Source of the DNA: Spirochaetaceae bacterium
Lineage (GTDB): Bacteria; Spirochaetota; Spirochaetia; Treponematales; Treponemataceae
Length of the DNA: 64,000 nucleotides
Assembly (NCBI GenBank): GCA_017618015.1
Contig: JAFZVC010000065.1
Coordinates: 62,001-126,000 of the forward strand
Reading direction: 5' to 3'
The notes under the pieces are model-generated. The model had not been told where the DNA came from and did no database searches. It worked only from the letters and a program-made list of their open reading frames with translations. Below are positions 25,352 through 33,402 of this stretch, piece after piece. A program made the position numbers and the translations under genes. How positions within the stretch are numbered: the first letter of the stretch is position 1; every line of letters starts with the position of its first letter.

Positions 25352-26851
25352 CTACACCGGATAAACGCCCGTGAAACAGCCTTTGCAGAATGCGTCCGCA
25401 CCGAACGCCTTGACCATTCCCTCAAGGCTGATAAACGCGAGCGAGTCTGCCCCTATCTCCTGCCGGATTTCCTCCAGCTCGTGAGTGCTCGATATGAGCT
25501 CGTTCTTGCTCGGAGTATCTATTCCAAGGTGGCACGGAAACTTTACAGGCGGAGACGACACGCGGAAATGGACTTCCTTCGCTCCGGCACGGCGCAAAAC
25601 TTCGACAAGGCGACGGCTCGTGGTACCGCGCACAATCGAGTCGTCAATAACGATGATGCGCTTTCCTTCCAAATCGCTGCGGATGGCGTTCAGCTTTACG
25701 AACACCATGTTCTCGCGTTCCTTCTGCGTCGGCGCAATAAACGTCCGCCCGATATATTTATTCTTGATAATTCCCATCACGTACGGAATGCCGCTCGCAC
25801 CCGCATATCCCTGCGCCGTTCCAAGCCCGCTGTCAGGCACCCCGATGACGACATCCGCATCAACCGGGCTTTCCTCGGCAAGAACCTCGCCCATCCTGTA
25901 GCGGACATCCTGAACAGGAATTCCGTCAATCACAGAGTCAGGGCGTGCAAAATAAACGTACTCAAAAATACAAGTCTGCCTGCGAGATTCAAGCCCCGCG
26001 CTTACAGAACGCAAGCCATCGCGGTCAATCACGACAATCTCGCCCGGCTCAATATCACGCACAAAAGAACCGTCAACCGCATCAATCGCGCACGATTCCG
26101 AAGCCAAAATATAAGACTGATTACAGGGGTGCGTTCCCCCCTGCGGCCGCACTTCGTTGCGTCCTACCCCCTGACCTAGGGGGGCAGCATCCTCAGCTTT
26201 AAGCCCCCCTAAAACCCCCAGACAAAGCGGGCGTATCCCATTCGGGTCGCGCACACCTATCAAAGTGTCTTCGGTCATAATGCAAAGCGCATACGAGCCT
26301 TTTATAAGCTGGACGGTGCTTTTCACCGCGGACAAAAGCCTTTCCTGCCGCGTCTTTCCGGGCTCTGCTGTGCGGATAAAATGCTGTGCTATAAGCTTAA
26401 GAATAACTTCAGTGTCGCTTGAAGAAGAGAACGTACAGCCAGAATCCTCAAGCATTTCGCGAAGTTCATGATGATTTACGAGCTGGCCGTTGTGAGCAAG
26501 TGCTATGGAGCCCATTTTGAAAGAATGCACGAACGGCTGGGCGTTCTCAACCGTTCTGCCGCCCGCTGTCGCATAACGCACATGTCCAATGGCGATAGAG
26601 CCGGAAAGCTCTTCAAAACTGTCAGCCGCAAATACGTCGCTTACAAGACCCATACCTTTGCGGAGCTTAATCTGAGCGGCAGACTTGCCGTCAGCCGGAG
26701 AGCCGGATGGTGCGCCAAGAGCGTCGCTAACAGCGATTCCCGCGCTCTCCTGTCCGCGGTGCTGCAGACACGTCAATGCAAAATATGAAAGCGCGGCAGC
26801 ATTCTCTGCCCCGAAAATTCCAACGACACCGCATTCGTCATGAAAGCCCAT
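25352..26851 (-). CDS. purF: amidophosphoribosyltransferase with in-frame repeat insertion
   Basis: First enzyme of purine synthesis: PRPP plus glutamine give phosphoribosylamine. The ATG at 26851 gives a short propeptide MGFHDE and then the N-terminal nucleophile Cys7 (CGVVGIFG). HRGQESAGI and the PRPP loop VIVIDDSIVRGTTS are intact. The iron-sulfur Cys of the Bacillus-type enzyme are present (TCIFEY, FPCHLG, CKGC). About 38 extra residues (near 210-246) separate NGIRPLCLG from YILASESCA, which are normally almost adjacent. This DNA is a family 3 palindromic repeat. A smaller extra loop is near residue 50. Ribosome site AGAGGTG. Confidence 0.96.
   Translation of the reverse strand: MGFHDECGVVGIFGAENAAALSYFALTCLQHRGQESAGIAVSDALGAPSGSPADGKSAAQIKLRKGMGLVSDVFAADSFEELSGSIAIGHVRYATAGGRTVENAQPFVHSFKMGSIALAHNGQLVNHHELREMLEDSGCTFSSSSDTEVILKLIAQHFIRTAEPGKTRQERLLSAVKSTVQLIKGSYALCIMTEDTLIGVRDPNGIRPLCLGVLGGLKAEDAAPLGQGVGRNEVRPQGGTHPCNQSYILASESCAIDAVDGSFVRDIEPGEIVVIDRDGLRSVSAGLESRRQTCIFEYVYFARPDSVIDGIPVQDVRYRMGEVLAEESPVDADVVIGVPDSGLGTAQGYAGASGIPYVMGIIKNKYIGRTFIAPTQKERENMVFVKLNAIRSDLEGKRIIVIDDSIVRGTTSRRLVEVLRRAGAKEVHFRVSSPPVKFPCHLGIDTPSKNELISSTHELEEIRQEIGADSLAFISLEGMVKAFGADAFCKGCFTGVYPV
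26105..26225. repeat. family 3 repeat inserted in frame in purF
   Basis: GC-rich palindromic DNA with several C5-6/G5-6 runs; the block CGCAACGA...AGTGCG and the flanking CAGGGGGGAA match the repeats at 55279 and 2106. It keeps the reading frame and adds a Gly/Ala-rich loop to the protein. Confidence 0.7.
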
Positions 26852-26861
26852 AATCACCTCT

Positions 26862-26916
26862 AAAAAAAAGACACCGTAAAAAGAGTCCGCGTCTTACAGA
26901 CCTTTTCTACGGCGTC
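26862..26916 (-). terminator. intrinsic terminator hairpin in the purF leader (attenuator)
   Basis: GACGCCGTA (26916-26908) pairs with TACGGTGTC (26878-26870) on the minus strand, with further inner pairing. It is followed directly by eight T residues (26869-26862) and then by the ribosome site. A transcript from the purF promoter would meet it about 10 bases after its start. Confidence 0.75.
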
Positions 26917-26932
26917 CTTGCCATTTGCACAC

Positions 26933-26961
26933 ATTATTGTGAAATATGGAGTTTCTGTCAA
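26933..26961 (-). promoter_or_regulatory. promoter of purF
   Basis: TTGACA (26961-26956), 17-base spacer, AATAAT (26938-26933). Confidence 0.8.
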
Positions 26962-26993
26962 TTAGTGCGGGTTTTTCATATTATTAGCAACTA

Positions 26994-27159
26994 TTTTTTG
27001 CGGACTCTCGCTACATTGTTACTGCAAGACAGAGAGTGCGGCGTATAAGGTATTTGACTCACGAGCGACGAACCGTACATGACTGTATCATTGTTCGTCG
27101 CTATCGTTCGCACGCCGCAACACTGTCCGCAGTCCCAATTTCGCTACGTCCGCAAAAAA
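26994..27159. repeat. family 1 structured palindrome, copy D (long)
   Basis: A 166-bp element. The outer stem is TTTTTTGCGGAC/GTCCGCAAAAAA with the same TCTC/TAC internal loop as copy B. Further stems are ACTGC/GCAGT, GACAG/CTGTC and TGCGGCGT/ACGCCGCA, and the top stem is GCGACGAA/TTCGTCGC. It fills most of the gap between purF and the FMN dehydrogenase gene; no gene is seen there. Confidence 0.8.
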
Positions 27160-27201
27160 TAATCAGACGCGCAATAATGCAAAAACTCACTCATTATCAA
27201 A

Positions 27202-28101
27202 TTACTTCATATTCCACAATGCTGAGCTGTCGATGTCCTTAACATGCGCGAAGCCGGTGGAGCTCATTATGTAGCGTAGTTCGTTCGAAACGTCCGTCAG
27301 AAACTTCGACACGCCCTGAACCCCGTCTTTTTCAAGCGAAGTAAGCATCGAGCGTCCAACGGCGGCTGCATCCGCACCAAGCGCAAGAGCCTTGTAAACG
27401 TCTGCTCCGCTCGCAATGCCGCAGTCAACAAAAATCTGGACACCAGTGCCTTTAAGAGCTTCCTTAATTTTCGGCAGCACCATCATCGGCGGAACGGCAT
27501 AAGGCAGCCGCCCGTGATGATGACTAACGATTATCGCCTTAGCGCCTATTTCCGCGCACTTAACCGCATCCGCGACGCTCAGAACGCCTTTCACGACGAA
27601 CGGAAGCTTTGTTGACTCAACATAAGAGCGGAGCATATCCGTCGTCTGAGCCGCCATTTTCTCGCCTATTACGATGTCATAGCCCGTCGTGCCGAAAATA
27701 TGGTCTATATCCATTCCTACGCCGAACGCGCCCACATCCTCCGCGTACTTAAGCTGGTCACGCACTTTCGCGTTGTCGGCGTACGGCTTCACGATTCTTA
27801 CAGTTTTCGCGCCTGTATCAACGATTTTTTTGAACAAATCGTTTTCCATCATACCGACAAAATTAAGCACATTGCACTCTTTCGCGGCAATCGAGTATTC
27901 CTCAAGCCCGTTATATTTCCGTCCGTCGTAGTTTCCCAGGTGCGAAAAAGCCGGAGTAAGAACCGGCATAGAAAAATCAGCTCCCAAAAGCCGCGTCTTA
28001 ACATCGGCTTTTACGGAATCTATCAGTCTTTCCTCAATAAGAATTGAGTCCATGTATTTTTCGGTTATTTCGTTCGCATCAGAAATTCTAGTATAGGCCA
28101 T
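27202..28101 (-). CDS. FMN-dependent alpha-hydroxy-acid dehydrogenase family protein
   Basis: A 299-residue TIM-barrel flavoprotein of the lactate/glycolate oxidase family, shorter than the usual 350-400 residues because the N-terminal lid is missing. 'DFSMPVLTPAF' near residue 42 and the FMN phosphate site 'ADAAAVGRSML' are clear, as is the flavin Lys in FVVKGVLS. The catalytic motif, usually SNHGGRQ, reads SHHHGRLPY, so the active-site His is kept but the neighbouring residues differ. It overlaps the isomerase-like gene by 14 bases and is the last gene of the redox operon. Substrate unknown. Confidence 0.88.
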   Translation of the reverse strand: MAYTRISDANEITEKYMDSILIEERLIDSVKADVKTRLLGADFSMPVLTPAFSHLGNYDGRKYNGLEEYSIAAKECNVLNFVGMMENDLFKKIVDTGAKTVRIVKPYADNAKVRDQLKYAEDVGAFGVGMDIDHIFGTTGYDIVIGEKMAAQTTDMLRSYVESTKLPFVVKGVLSVADAVKCAEIGAKAIIVSHHHGRLPYAVPPMMVLPKIKEALKGTGVQIFVDCGIASGADVYKALALGADAAAVGRSMLTSLEKDGVQGVSKFLTDVSNELRYIMSSTGFAHVKDIDSSALWNMK

Positions 28102-28912
28102 GTAATATCTCCTTTAATGTCTTCAGGTATTTCAGATATTGCTCGTCTGTATCAAGATGCTCAAGAATAACCGGCATTTCCGGGTCAATCTCGTTCATCT
28201 TCTCAACATAGTGGCGAAGTGGGAACTCGCCGTCGCCGGGGCCGCACTCTTCCAGTCTTAATGTATATTTCTCGCCTAAATGAACGTCTTTGATATGGCA
28301 GCTTTTTATATGCTTACCAAGCACTTCCGCACATTCATCAACGAACTCCTCGGCATTAAAATATCTTTCCGCGGAGTTTGTCATATTGATGATATCCATA
28401 TGGACTGCAAAGCGATCACGCTCAACAGTCTCAAGCAACCGTACATATTCGAGCGGGCCTGTAGGAATCATCCAAGGCATCGGCTCAAGCGTGAAATATG
28501 TGTTCTTGACGTTAGCGCGGTCAATAATCTCGCGAACCATAGAAACAGTAGTTTTCCATGCCTCGTCCGAAAAATTAGCCTTGTAGCCGCCATCCCACCT
28601 TGGACCGAATGCACCTGCGACATTGACGGCGCACCTTGCATTAAGAAAATCGGCAAGACGAAGCTGATTCACGCAATAATCCATGTTCGCCTTGCGCTCG
28701 TCATCATCAGAGGAAAGCGCGTTCCGCCAAATACCGACTTCAGCAATAGTAAGCCCGGCTTTTTCCGCCGCATCCTTATACGCTATTATTTTCTGCTCCG
28801 GCTCGTTGCTCTGAACAGGAAAAACAACAGTCTTGCAGCCCAGCTTAACCTGATTTGAAGCCCATTCTTCGGGCGAGTTGTGTTTAAGAGGGGAAGAAGT
28901 ACCAAGTCTCAT
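28088..28912 (-). CDS. sugar phosphate isomerase/epimerase-like TIM barrel
   Basis: A 274-residue AP-endonuclease-2 superfamily protein (xylose isomerase-like). Metal-ligand positions are visible as Glu in TLEPMPW (about residue 140), Asp-His-like residues in 'VHMDIINM' and 'SCHIKDVHLG', and Glu in VILEHLDT. Such proteins isomerise or epimerise keto-sugars and inositol derivatives, or dehydrate them. It lies between an aldo/keto reductase and an FMN dehydrogenase, which fits catabolism of an unusual sugar or polyol. AGGAGA precedes the ATG. Confidence 0.9.
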   Translation of the reverse strand: MRLGTSSPLKHNSPEEWASNQVKLGCKTVVFPVQSNEPEQKIIAYKDAAEKAGLTIAEVGIWRNALSSDDDERKANMDYCVNQLRLADFLNARCAVNVAGAFGPRWDGGYKANFSDEAWKTTVSMVREIIDRANVKNTYFTLEPMPWMIPTGPLEYVRLLETVERDRFAVHMDIINMTNSAERYFNAEEFVDECAEVLGKHIKSCHIKDVHLGEKYTLRLEECGPGDGEFPLRHYVEKMNEIDPEMPVILEHLDTDEQYLKYLKTLKEILHGLY

Positions 28913-28939
28913 AATCAGTTTTCTCCTTAGAAAGCGTCA

Positions 28940-29866
28940 TCACGGCAGAACTTTGCCGGAAGCAAGATAAAGCTCGTACCACTCGTTGTGGGTCAAGTTC
29001 ACTTTGGACGCATCGCAAATATCTTTAAGATGAAGAGGATTCATTGTTCCGGCAATCGCCTGCATTCTGGCTGGATGGCGCAAAATCCAAGCAATTGCGA
29101 TTGCTGTCTTTGGAACACCGTATTTCTCGCCGAACTTAGCAAGCACCTTGTTAAGCTCCGGGAAATCAGGGTGATCTACGAAACAGCCTTTGAACATACC
29201 GAACTGGAGTGGCGACCAAGCCTGAATCGTGATTTCATGCAGGCGACAATAGTCAAGAATGCCGTTATCCCTATCTATAGAACGCTCCGTCGTAAGGTTG
29301 TTAAGATAAAGCCCGCCGTCAATAAGCTGCGTCTGGTCAAGCGAGAACTGAAGCTGATTGAAAACGAGAGGCTGTTTTACGTATTTTTTAAGAAGTTCAA
29401 GCTGGCCCGGCGTAACGTTGCTCACGCCGAAATACTTTACTTTTCCTTCTGTATAAAGCTTGTCAAACGCGGCGGCGACTTCTTCCGGTTCGAAAAGAAG
29501 ATCGGGGCGGTGCAACAGCAGAACGTCAAGGTAATCGGTGCGAAGGCGGGAAAGACTTTCATCCGCGCTTTTAAGGATATCATCCTTGCTCCAGTCAAAC
29601 TCCTGGCGGTCAAAATGAAGTCCACACTTACTCTGGATTATGACGTTTTCGCGCTTAACGCCTGTAAGCGGGAACGCGTCGCCAAACCGTTTCTCCGCCT
29701 CGCCATCACCGTAGCATGTGGCGTGGTCAAAGAAGTTTATTCCTAAATCAGCTGCGCTTCTTATCATGCCGGCGGCCTTTTCCACGCTGAGGTTCGGCAT
29801 TCTCATACAGCCTAGGATTATGCTGGACACGTTCTTCGGTCCGTTTTTAACATCAAACGTTTTCAT
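28940..29866 (-). CDS. aldo/keto reductase (first of three in the operon, YdhF-like)
   Basis: A 308-residue NADP-dependent aldo/keto reductase of the YdhF/YcsN branch. The catalytic tetrad positions are recognisable: Asp in 'INFFDHATCYG' where Tyr follows, Lys in VIIQSKCGL, and His in VLLLHRPD. 'SPLQFGMFKG' and 'GTMNPLHLKDICDA' bind the cofactor. I use the ATG at 29866 with GGAGAAAC before it; the longer frame runs into the upstream gene. It follows the flavoprotein by 14 bases. Substrate unknown. Confidence 0.92.
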   Translation of the reverse strand: MKTFDVKNGPKNVSSIILGCMRMPNLSVEKAAGMIRSAADLGINFFDHATCYGDGEAEKRFGDAFPLTGVKRENVIIQSKCGLHFDRQEFDWSKDDILKSADESLSRLRTDYLDVLLLHRPDLLFEPEEVAAAFDKLYTEGKVKYFGVSNVTPGQLELLKKYVKQPLVFNQLQFSLDQTQLIDGGLYLNNLTTERSIDRDNGILDYCRLHEITIQAWSPLQFGMFKGCFVDHPDFPELNKVLAKFGEKYGVPKTAIAIAWILRHPARMQAIAGTMNPLHLKDICDASKVNLTHNEWYELYLASGKVLP

Positions 29867-29880
29867 CAGTTTGTTTCTCC

Positions 29881-30498
29881 TTATCGGATGAAGTGTGTAG
29901 GCTGCCACGGTTCTTTTGGCGGCAAGCCGTATTTTTCTTTACCAAGAGCGATGCTTTTCATAAGAAAAGCCATGTTCCGCGCAAGCGTCCTCATTGTCTG
30001 TAAGCCTTCCGCATCCTGGGAAGCCTCGCCCTTTGAGTTTCCATGAATACTGTTCCAGTATTGGCTTGTCGCAACAGCCATTCCGCTTATTGTAAGATAT
30101 TTGTTGAGCTCGTCGAACGTAGCTGAGCAGCCGCCGCGCCGAGCCACGACAATGCTCGCGCCGACTTTCATCGTCTTGTCGAAGTGGGAACTGTAGAAAA
30201 GCCTGTCAAGCAAGGCGACAAGCGTTGCATTCGCAGACGCGTAATACACGGGCGAAGCGAGCACAAGACCGTCAGCCGCCTCGAATTTCCGCGCGATTTC
30301 GTTGACTTCATCGTCAAACGCGCATTTTCCCGTCTTTCCGCAAGAATTGCAGGAAACGCAGCCTCTTATGACTTTGTTGCCAACCTGGACAACTTCCGTC
30401 TCTATTCCCTCTTCATCAAAAATGCGGATCATCTCGTTGAGCGCAATCGCTGTATTGCCATCGGCTTTTGGACTTCCGTTTAACATCAGAACTTTCAT
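29881..30498 (-). CDS. iron-sulfur flavoprotein-like NAD(P)H-dependent oxidoreductase
   Basis: A 205-residue flavodoxin-fold protein. The FMN phosphate loop is LNGSPKADGNT at residues 5-15. The compact cysteine motif CVSCNSCGKTGKC (CX2CX2CX5C, about residues 48-60) is that of archaeal-type iron-sulfur flavoproteins and would hold a 4Fe-4S cluster. SPVYYASANA is the second flavin loop. It may pass electrons between a ferredoxin and flavin partners, for example the ferredoxin-like aldo/keto reductase of this operon. GGAG lies before the ATG. Confidence 0.9.
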   Translation of the reverse strand: MKVLMLNGSPKADGNTAIALNEMIRIFDEEGIETEVVQVGNKVIRGCVSCNSCGKTGKCAFDDEVNEIARKFEAADGLVLASPVYYASANATLVALLDRLFYSSHFDKTMKVGASIVVARRGGCSATFDELNKYLTISGMAVATSQYWNSIHGNSKGEASQDAEGLQTMRTLARNMAFLMKSIALGKEKYGLPPKEPWQPTHFIR

Positions 30499-30516
30499 TT
30501 GACAAAACTCCTAAAA

Positions 30517-31395
30517 TTACACGTTCGCGGGGTTGCTTTTGCGCGTCGGGATAACGAAATCGGGGTGCTCGCCGAGCCATGCGGTCTGCGGCATATACGA
30601 AAGCATCGCCATATCATCTTCTGAAAGCTCAAAATCAAACACCTCAAGGTTTGCTTTCATGTGCGCCTCAGAAGAAGCCTTCGGTATGGGGAGAATGCCT
30701 TTTTGCAGCAAAAAGCGAAGGTTTATCTGCTGAATGCTCTTGCCGTATTTTTCCGCGAGCCGCACAAGAATCGCATTGCCCATCGTAGCGTTTTCCCTGC
30801 CCCTGCCGAGCGGGCTCCACGCCATAGGAAGCACGTCGTTCGCCTTGCAAAAAGCGACAGCCGCTTCCTGCGAATAGCCGGGATGCAGCTCAAGCTGGTC
30901 AACAACAGGCTTTATAGTGCTGCTCTCAAGGATATTTTTAAGATGATGCGGAAGGAAGTTGCTCAATCCAAGCCGTTTCACTCTTCCCTGCCATACAAGG
31001 CGCTCCATCGCCATCCAAGTCTCAACGTCAAGCTCTTTCCACTTTTCGTCGTCTGCACCCGTCTGGCGCGGCCAGTGCATCATGTATATATCGATATAGT
31101 CGGTCTGCAGGCGGTTCAGCGATTTTTCGAACGCCGTTTTAACGTTCTCCGCGCCCATCTCGTCTATCCAAAGCTTTGTCTCTATAATAACGTCCTGCCG
31201 CGCGATTCCGCTTTGTTTAAGAGCGTTTCCAAGCGAACGCTCCGTTTCATAAAGCGAAGCGGTGTCGAAAAAGCGGTAGCCGCATTCAATCGCCTTAATG
31301 ATTGTCGCCGTGTTGTCGGCGAATTCTTCGTTATATGTACCGAATCCGATTTTTGGAATTTTCGTTCCGTCGTTCAGCGTGTAAAACTCGTTCAT
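30517..31395 (-). CDS. aldo/keto reductase (diketogulonate reductase-like)
   Basis: A 292-residue AKR5-like reductase. It has GFGTYNEEF at the start, the catalytic Asp/Tyr in 'YRFFDTASLYETE', Lys in IIETKLWI, and His in YMMHWPR. The cofactor site SPLGRGRE and IPKASSEAHMKANLEVFDF follow. The ATG overlaps the preceding stop by one base (TGATG), so translation is coupled to the ferredoxin-type reductase. Members reduce 2,5-diketogluconate, methylglyoxal and similar carbonyls. Confidence 0.93.
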   Translation of the reverse strand: MNEFYTLNDGTKIPKIGFGTYNEEFADNTATIIKAIECGYRFFDTASLYETERSLGNALKQSGIARQDVIIETKLWIDEMGAENVKTAFEKSLNRLQTDYIDIYMMHWPRQTGADDEKWKELDVETWMAMERLVWQGRVKRLGLSNFLPHHLKNILESSTIKPVVDQLELHPGYSQEAAVAFCKANDVLPMAWSPLGRGRENATMGNAILVRLAEKYGKSIQQINLRFLLQKGILPIPKASSEAHMKANLEVFDFELSEDDMAMLSYMPQTAWLGEHPDFVIPTRKSNPANV

Positions 31396-32534
31396 CAGCT
31401 CGCACTCTCCTTTGGTTTATCAAGGATTTCCGCCGCTTCTTTCATATACTTAATTATAGGCAGATGCTGCGGACAAACGCCCTCGCACTGACCGCACGCA
31501 ATGCAGTCGGAAGCTTTTCCGCTGCGCTGGATCAAACCAGAATAGAACATCTTTGAGCGCCAGTCATCCGGATAGCGGCGGAGCGTGTTTATCGTCCTGA
31601 AAATGTCGGGGATGCTTATCTTCTGCGGACAGCCGTCACAGCAGTATTTACAACCCGTGCAGCCAATTTGCGGCATGCTCAGAAGGTCTTTCGTAACTTC
31701 GTCAACCAAATCGAACTCGTCAGCCGCAAGCGGCTCGAAATTCGTGAACGTGCTTATGTTGTCTTTCATCTGCTCGTCGTTCGACATGCCGGAAAGGATT
31801 GTCATAATGCCAGGCAGAGAAGCGACAAACCGCAAAGCCCATGACGCGACAGACTTGTTCGGCTGACGTGCTTTGAACTTAGCCTCAATTTCCGGAGCCA
31901 TATTCGCGAGCATGCCGCCACGGACAGGCTCCATAACGATAATAGGAATTTTCCGCTTAAAAAGGATTTCATACAGGCTTTGAGAACGGACTACAGGGTT
32001 GCTCCTGTCAAGATAATTGAGCTGAATCTGAACGAACTCCACTTCCGGGTGCTTGTCCAGAATTTCCACCAAAAGTTCCGGGCTTCCGTGGAAAGAAAAG
32101 CCAAAATGCTTTATTTTTCCTTCCGCCTTACGCTTCATACACCATTCAAAACTGTTGTATTTTTCGTGCAGCTCGTAGTTCGAGCCTTCTTCTATGGAAT
32201 GGAGCAGATAAAAATCGAAATAATCAACGCCCATCCTTTCAAGCTGCTCGTTGAAAATCCGCTCCACATCCTCTTGTTTTTTCATTTCCCATGCAGGAAG
32301 CTTCGTCGCAACCATGAAGCTTTCCCTCGGGTATCGTTTTACAAGAGCTTCGCGTATCGCGACCTCCGATTTTCCGCCGTGGTAGATATATGCAGTGTCA
32401 AAATAATTGAGTCCAGATTTCATATAGCTGTCGACCATGCGACATACATGCTCATGGTCAATAACGCCGTCTTTTTCCGGCAGACGCATAAGCCCAAAGC
32501 CGAGCTTCGGCATACTTTTTAAGTCAATACTCAT
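31395..32534 (-). CDS. aldo/keto reductase with C-terminal ferredoxin domain
   Basis: A 379-residue two-domain protein. Residues 1-290 are an aldo/keto reductase (YFDTAYIYHGG, VATKLPAW, FYLLHSIEEG). The C-terminal part has two cysteine clusters, 'CTGCKYCCDGCP' (about 290) and 'CIACGQCEGVCP' (about 345), able to hold 4Fe-4S centres. This fusion suggests electron transfer from ferredoxin to a carbonyl or the reverse. The start shares ATGA with the stop of the AraC gene (32534-32531). Confidence 0.94.
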   Translation of the reverse strand: MSIDLKSMPKLGFGLMRLPEKDGVIDHEHVCRMVDSYMKSGLNYFDTAYIYHGGKSEVAIREALVKRYPRESFMVATKLPAWEMKKQEDVERIFNEQLERMGVDYFDFYLLHSIEEGSNYELHEKYNSFEWCMKRKAEGKIKHFGFSFHGSPELLVEILDKHPEVEFVQIQLNYLDRSNPVVRSQSLYEILFKRKIPIIVMEPVRGGMLANMAPEIEAKFKARQPNKSVASWALRFVASLPGIMTILSGMSNDEQMKDNISTFTNFEPLAADEFDLVDEVTKDLLSMPQIGCTGCKYCCDGCPQKISIPDIFRTINTLRRYPDDWRSKMFYSGLIQRSGKASDCIACGQCEGVCPQHLPIIKYMKEAAEILDKPKESAS

Positions 32535-33400
32535 AATCTATCTCCTACAAACAGCGTTCTATATTCGCCGGGAGCCATTCCTTTTTCGTCATGGAACACC
32601 CGGTTAAAACTCGGGATACTTCTGAATCCAGAGAGCATAGCGACTTCCGTAAGCGATTTTTCGCTCTGAGCAAGCAGTTCCGTAGCCTTTTCAAGCCGGA
32701 CCATATTGAGCCACTTGCTGTAATTCAGCCCCGTAAAATTCTTGAATATCCGCGAAAAATAATCCTTGCTGACCCCGGCTTTGTCCGCCATTGCCGTCTG
32801 CGACAAATCATCCGCCGTAAGGTTGTTCTTTATGTAGTCTGTGACCATGAGCATACGGCGCATAACATCGTCAGTTACGCTGTTCCGCGCGCCAAAACTC
32901 AGTTCAGAAGCGAACTCGTCACGGTGCTCGTCGAGCGTCAGTATGAACCGCATAAGAAGGATGCAGCACCTAAGCTCCCGGTTTTCTTCTTCAGAGAAGA
33001 AAATGTCCTTCATCTCATATGAAAACGTCTGGAGCTTTGCAGCAAGCTTCGGGTGGGAATTCCTGCAGATTACGTGAAGGTTCCGATAAAACTGCATTAT
33101 GCGCCGCAAATCGAGAAGCGAGTTCATAAATGTATTGCTGAACTGGATGACGAGCGATTTTTCACGGTCGGCATCGATTATCGCATGGGTTTCCATAGGC
33201 CAAGCCAGCACGAAATCGCCCTCAGAAAGATTGTATGTATTCCTGTTGACTTTGTAGATATTCGTTTTGCCCGGTCCTACGAGCAGAATTTCGCCATAGG
33301 AATGCCAATGAACCTGATAGCTCCGCTTTTTGAAACCCGTTGCCATGTTAAAGGCACTTATCCTGTTAAAGTCAAACGATTCGTACTGGCTGTAATCCAT
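32531..33400 (-). CDS. AraC-family transcriptional regulator
   Basis: A 289-residue activator-type regulator. Residues 20-120 form a cupin-like ligand domain (HWHSYGEILLVGPG), and the last 100 residues carry the two AraC helix-turn-helix motifs ('MADKAGVSKDYFSRIFKNFTGL' and 'EVAMLSGFRSIPSFNRVFHDEKG'). It lies as the second gene of the redox operon, 2 bases after the alcohol dehydrogenase stop, so it probably controls its own operon in response to a sugar-like ligand. Confidence 0.95.
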   Translation of the reverse strand: MDYSQYESFDFNRISAFNMATGFKKRSYQVHWHSYGEILLVGPGKTNIYKVNRNTYNLSEGDFVLAWPMETHAIIDADREKSLVIQFSNTFMNSLLDLRRIMQFYRNLHVICRNSHPKLAAKLQTFSYEMKDIFFSEEENRELRCCILLMRFILTLDEHRDEFASELSFGARNSVTDDVMRRMLMVTDYIKNNLTADDLSQTAMADKAGVSKDYFSRIFKNFTGLNYSKWLNMVRLEKATELLAQSEKSLTEVAMLSGFRSIPSFNRVFHDEKGMAPGEYRTLFVGDRL

Positions 33401-33402
33401 AT

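Noticed and set aside
25122-25364. 80-codon plus-strand gene with 21-residue repeats
   Set aside because: No ribosome site or promoter; the repeat gives open frames on both strands and the frame overlaps purF. Kept as a repeat instead.
26917-26990. Purine riboswitch near purF
   Set aside because: The string AATATGGAGTTTCT on the plus strand recalls parts of the purine aptamer, but it is on the wrong strand for purF and the P1 and loop-loop elements are missing.
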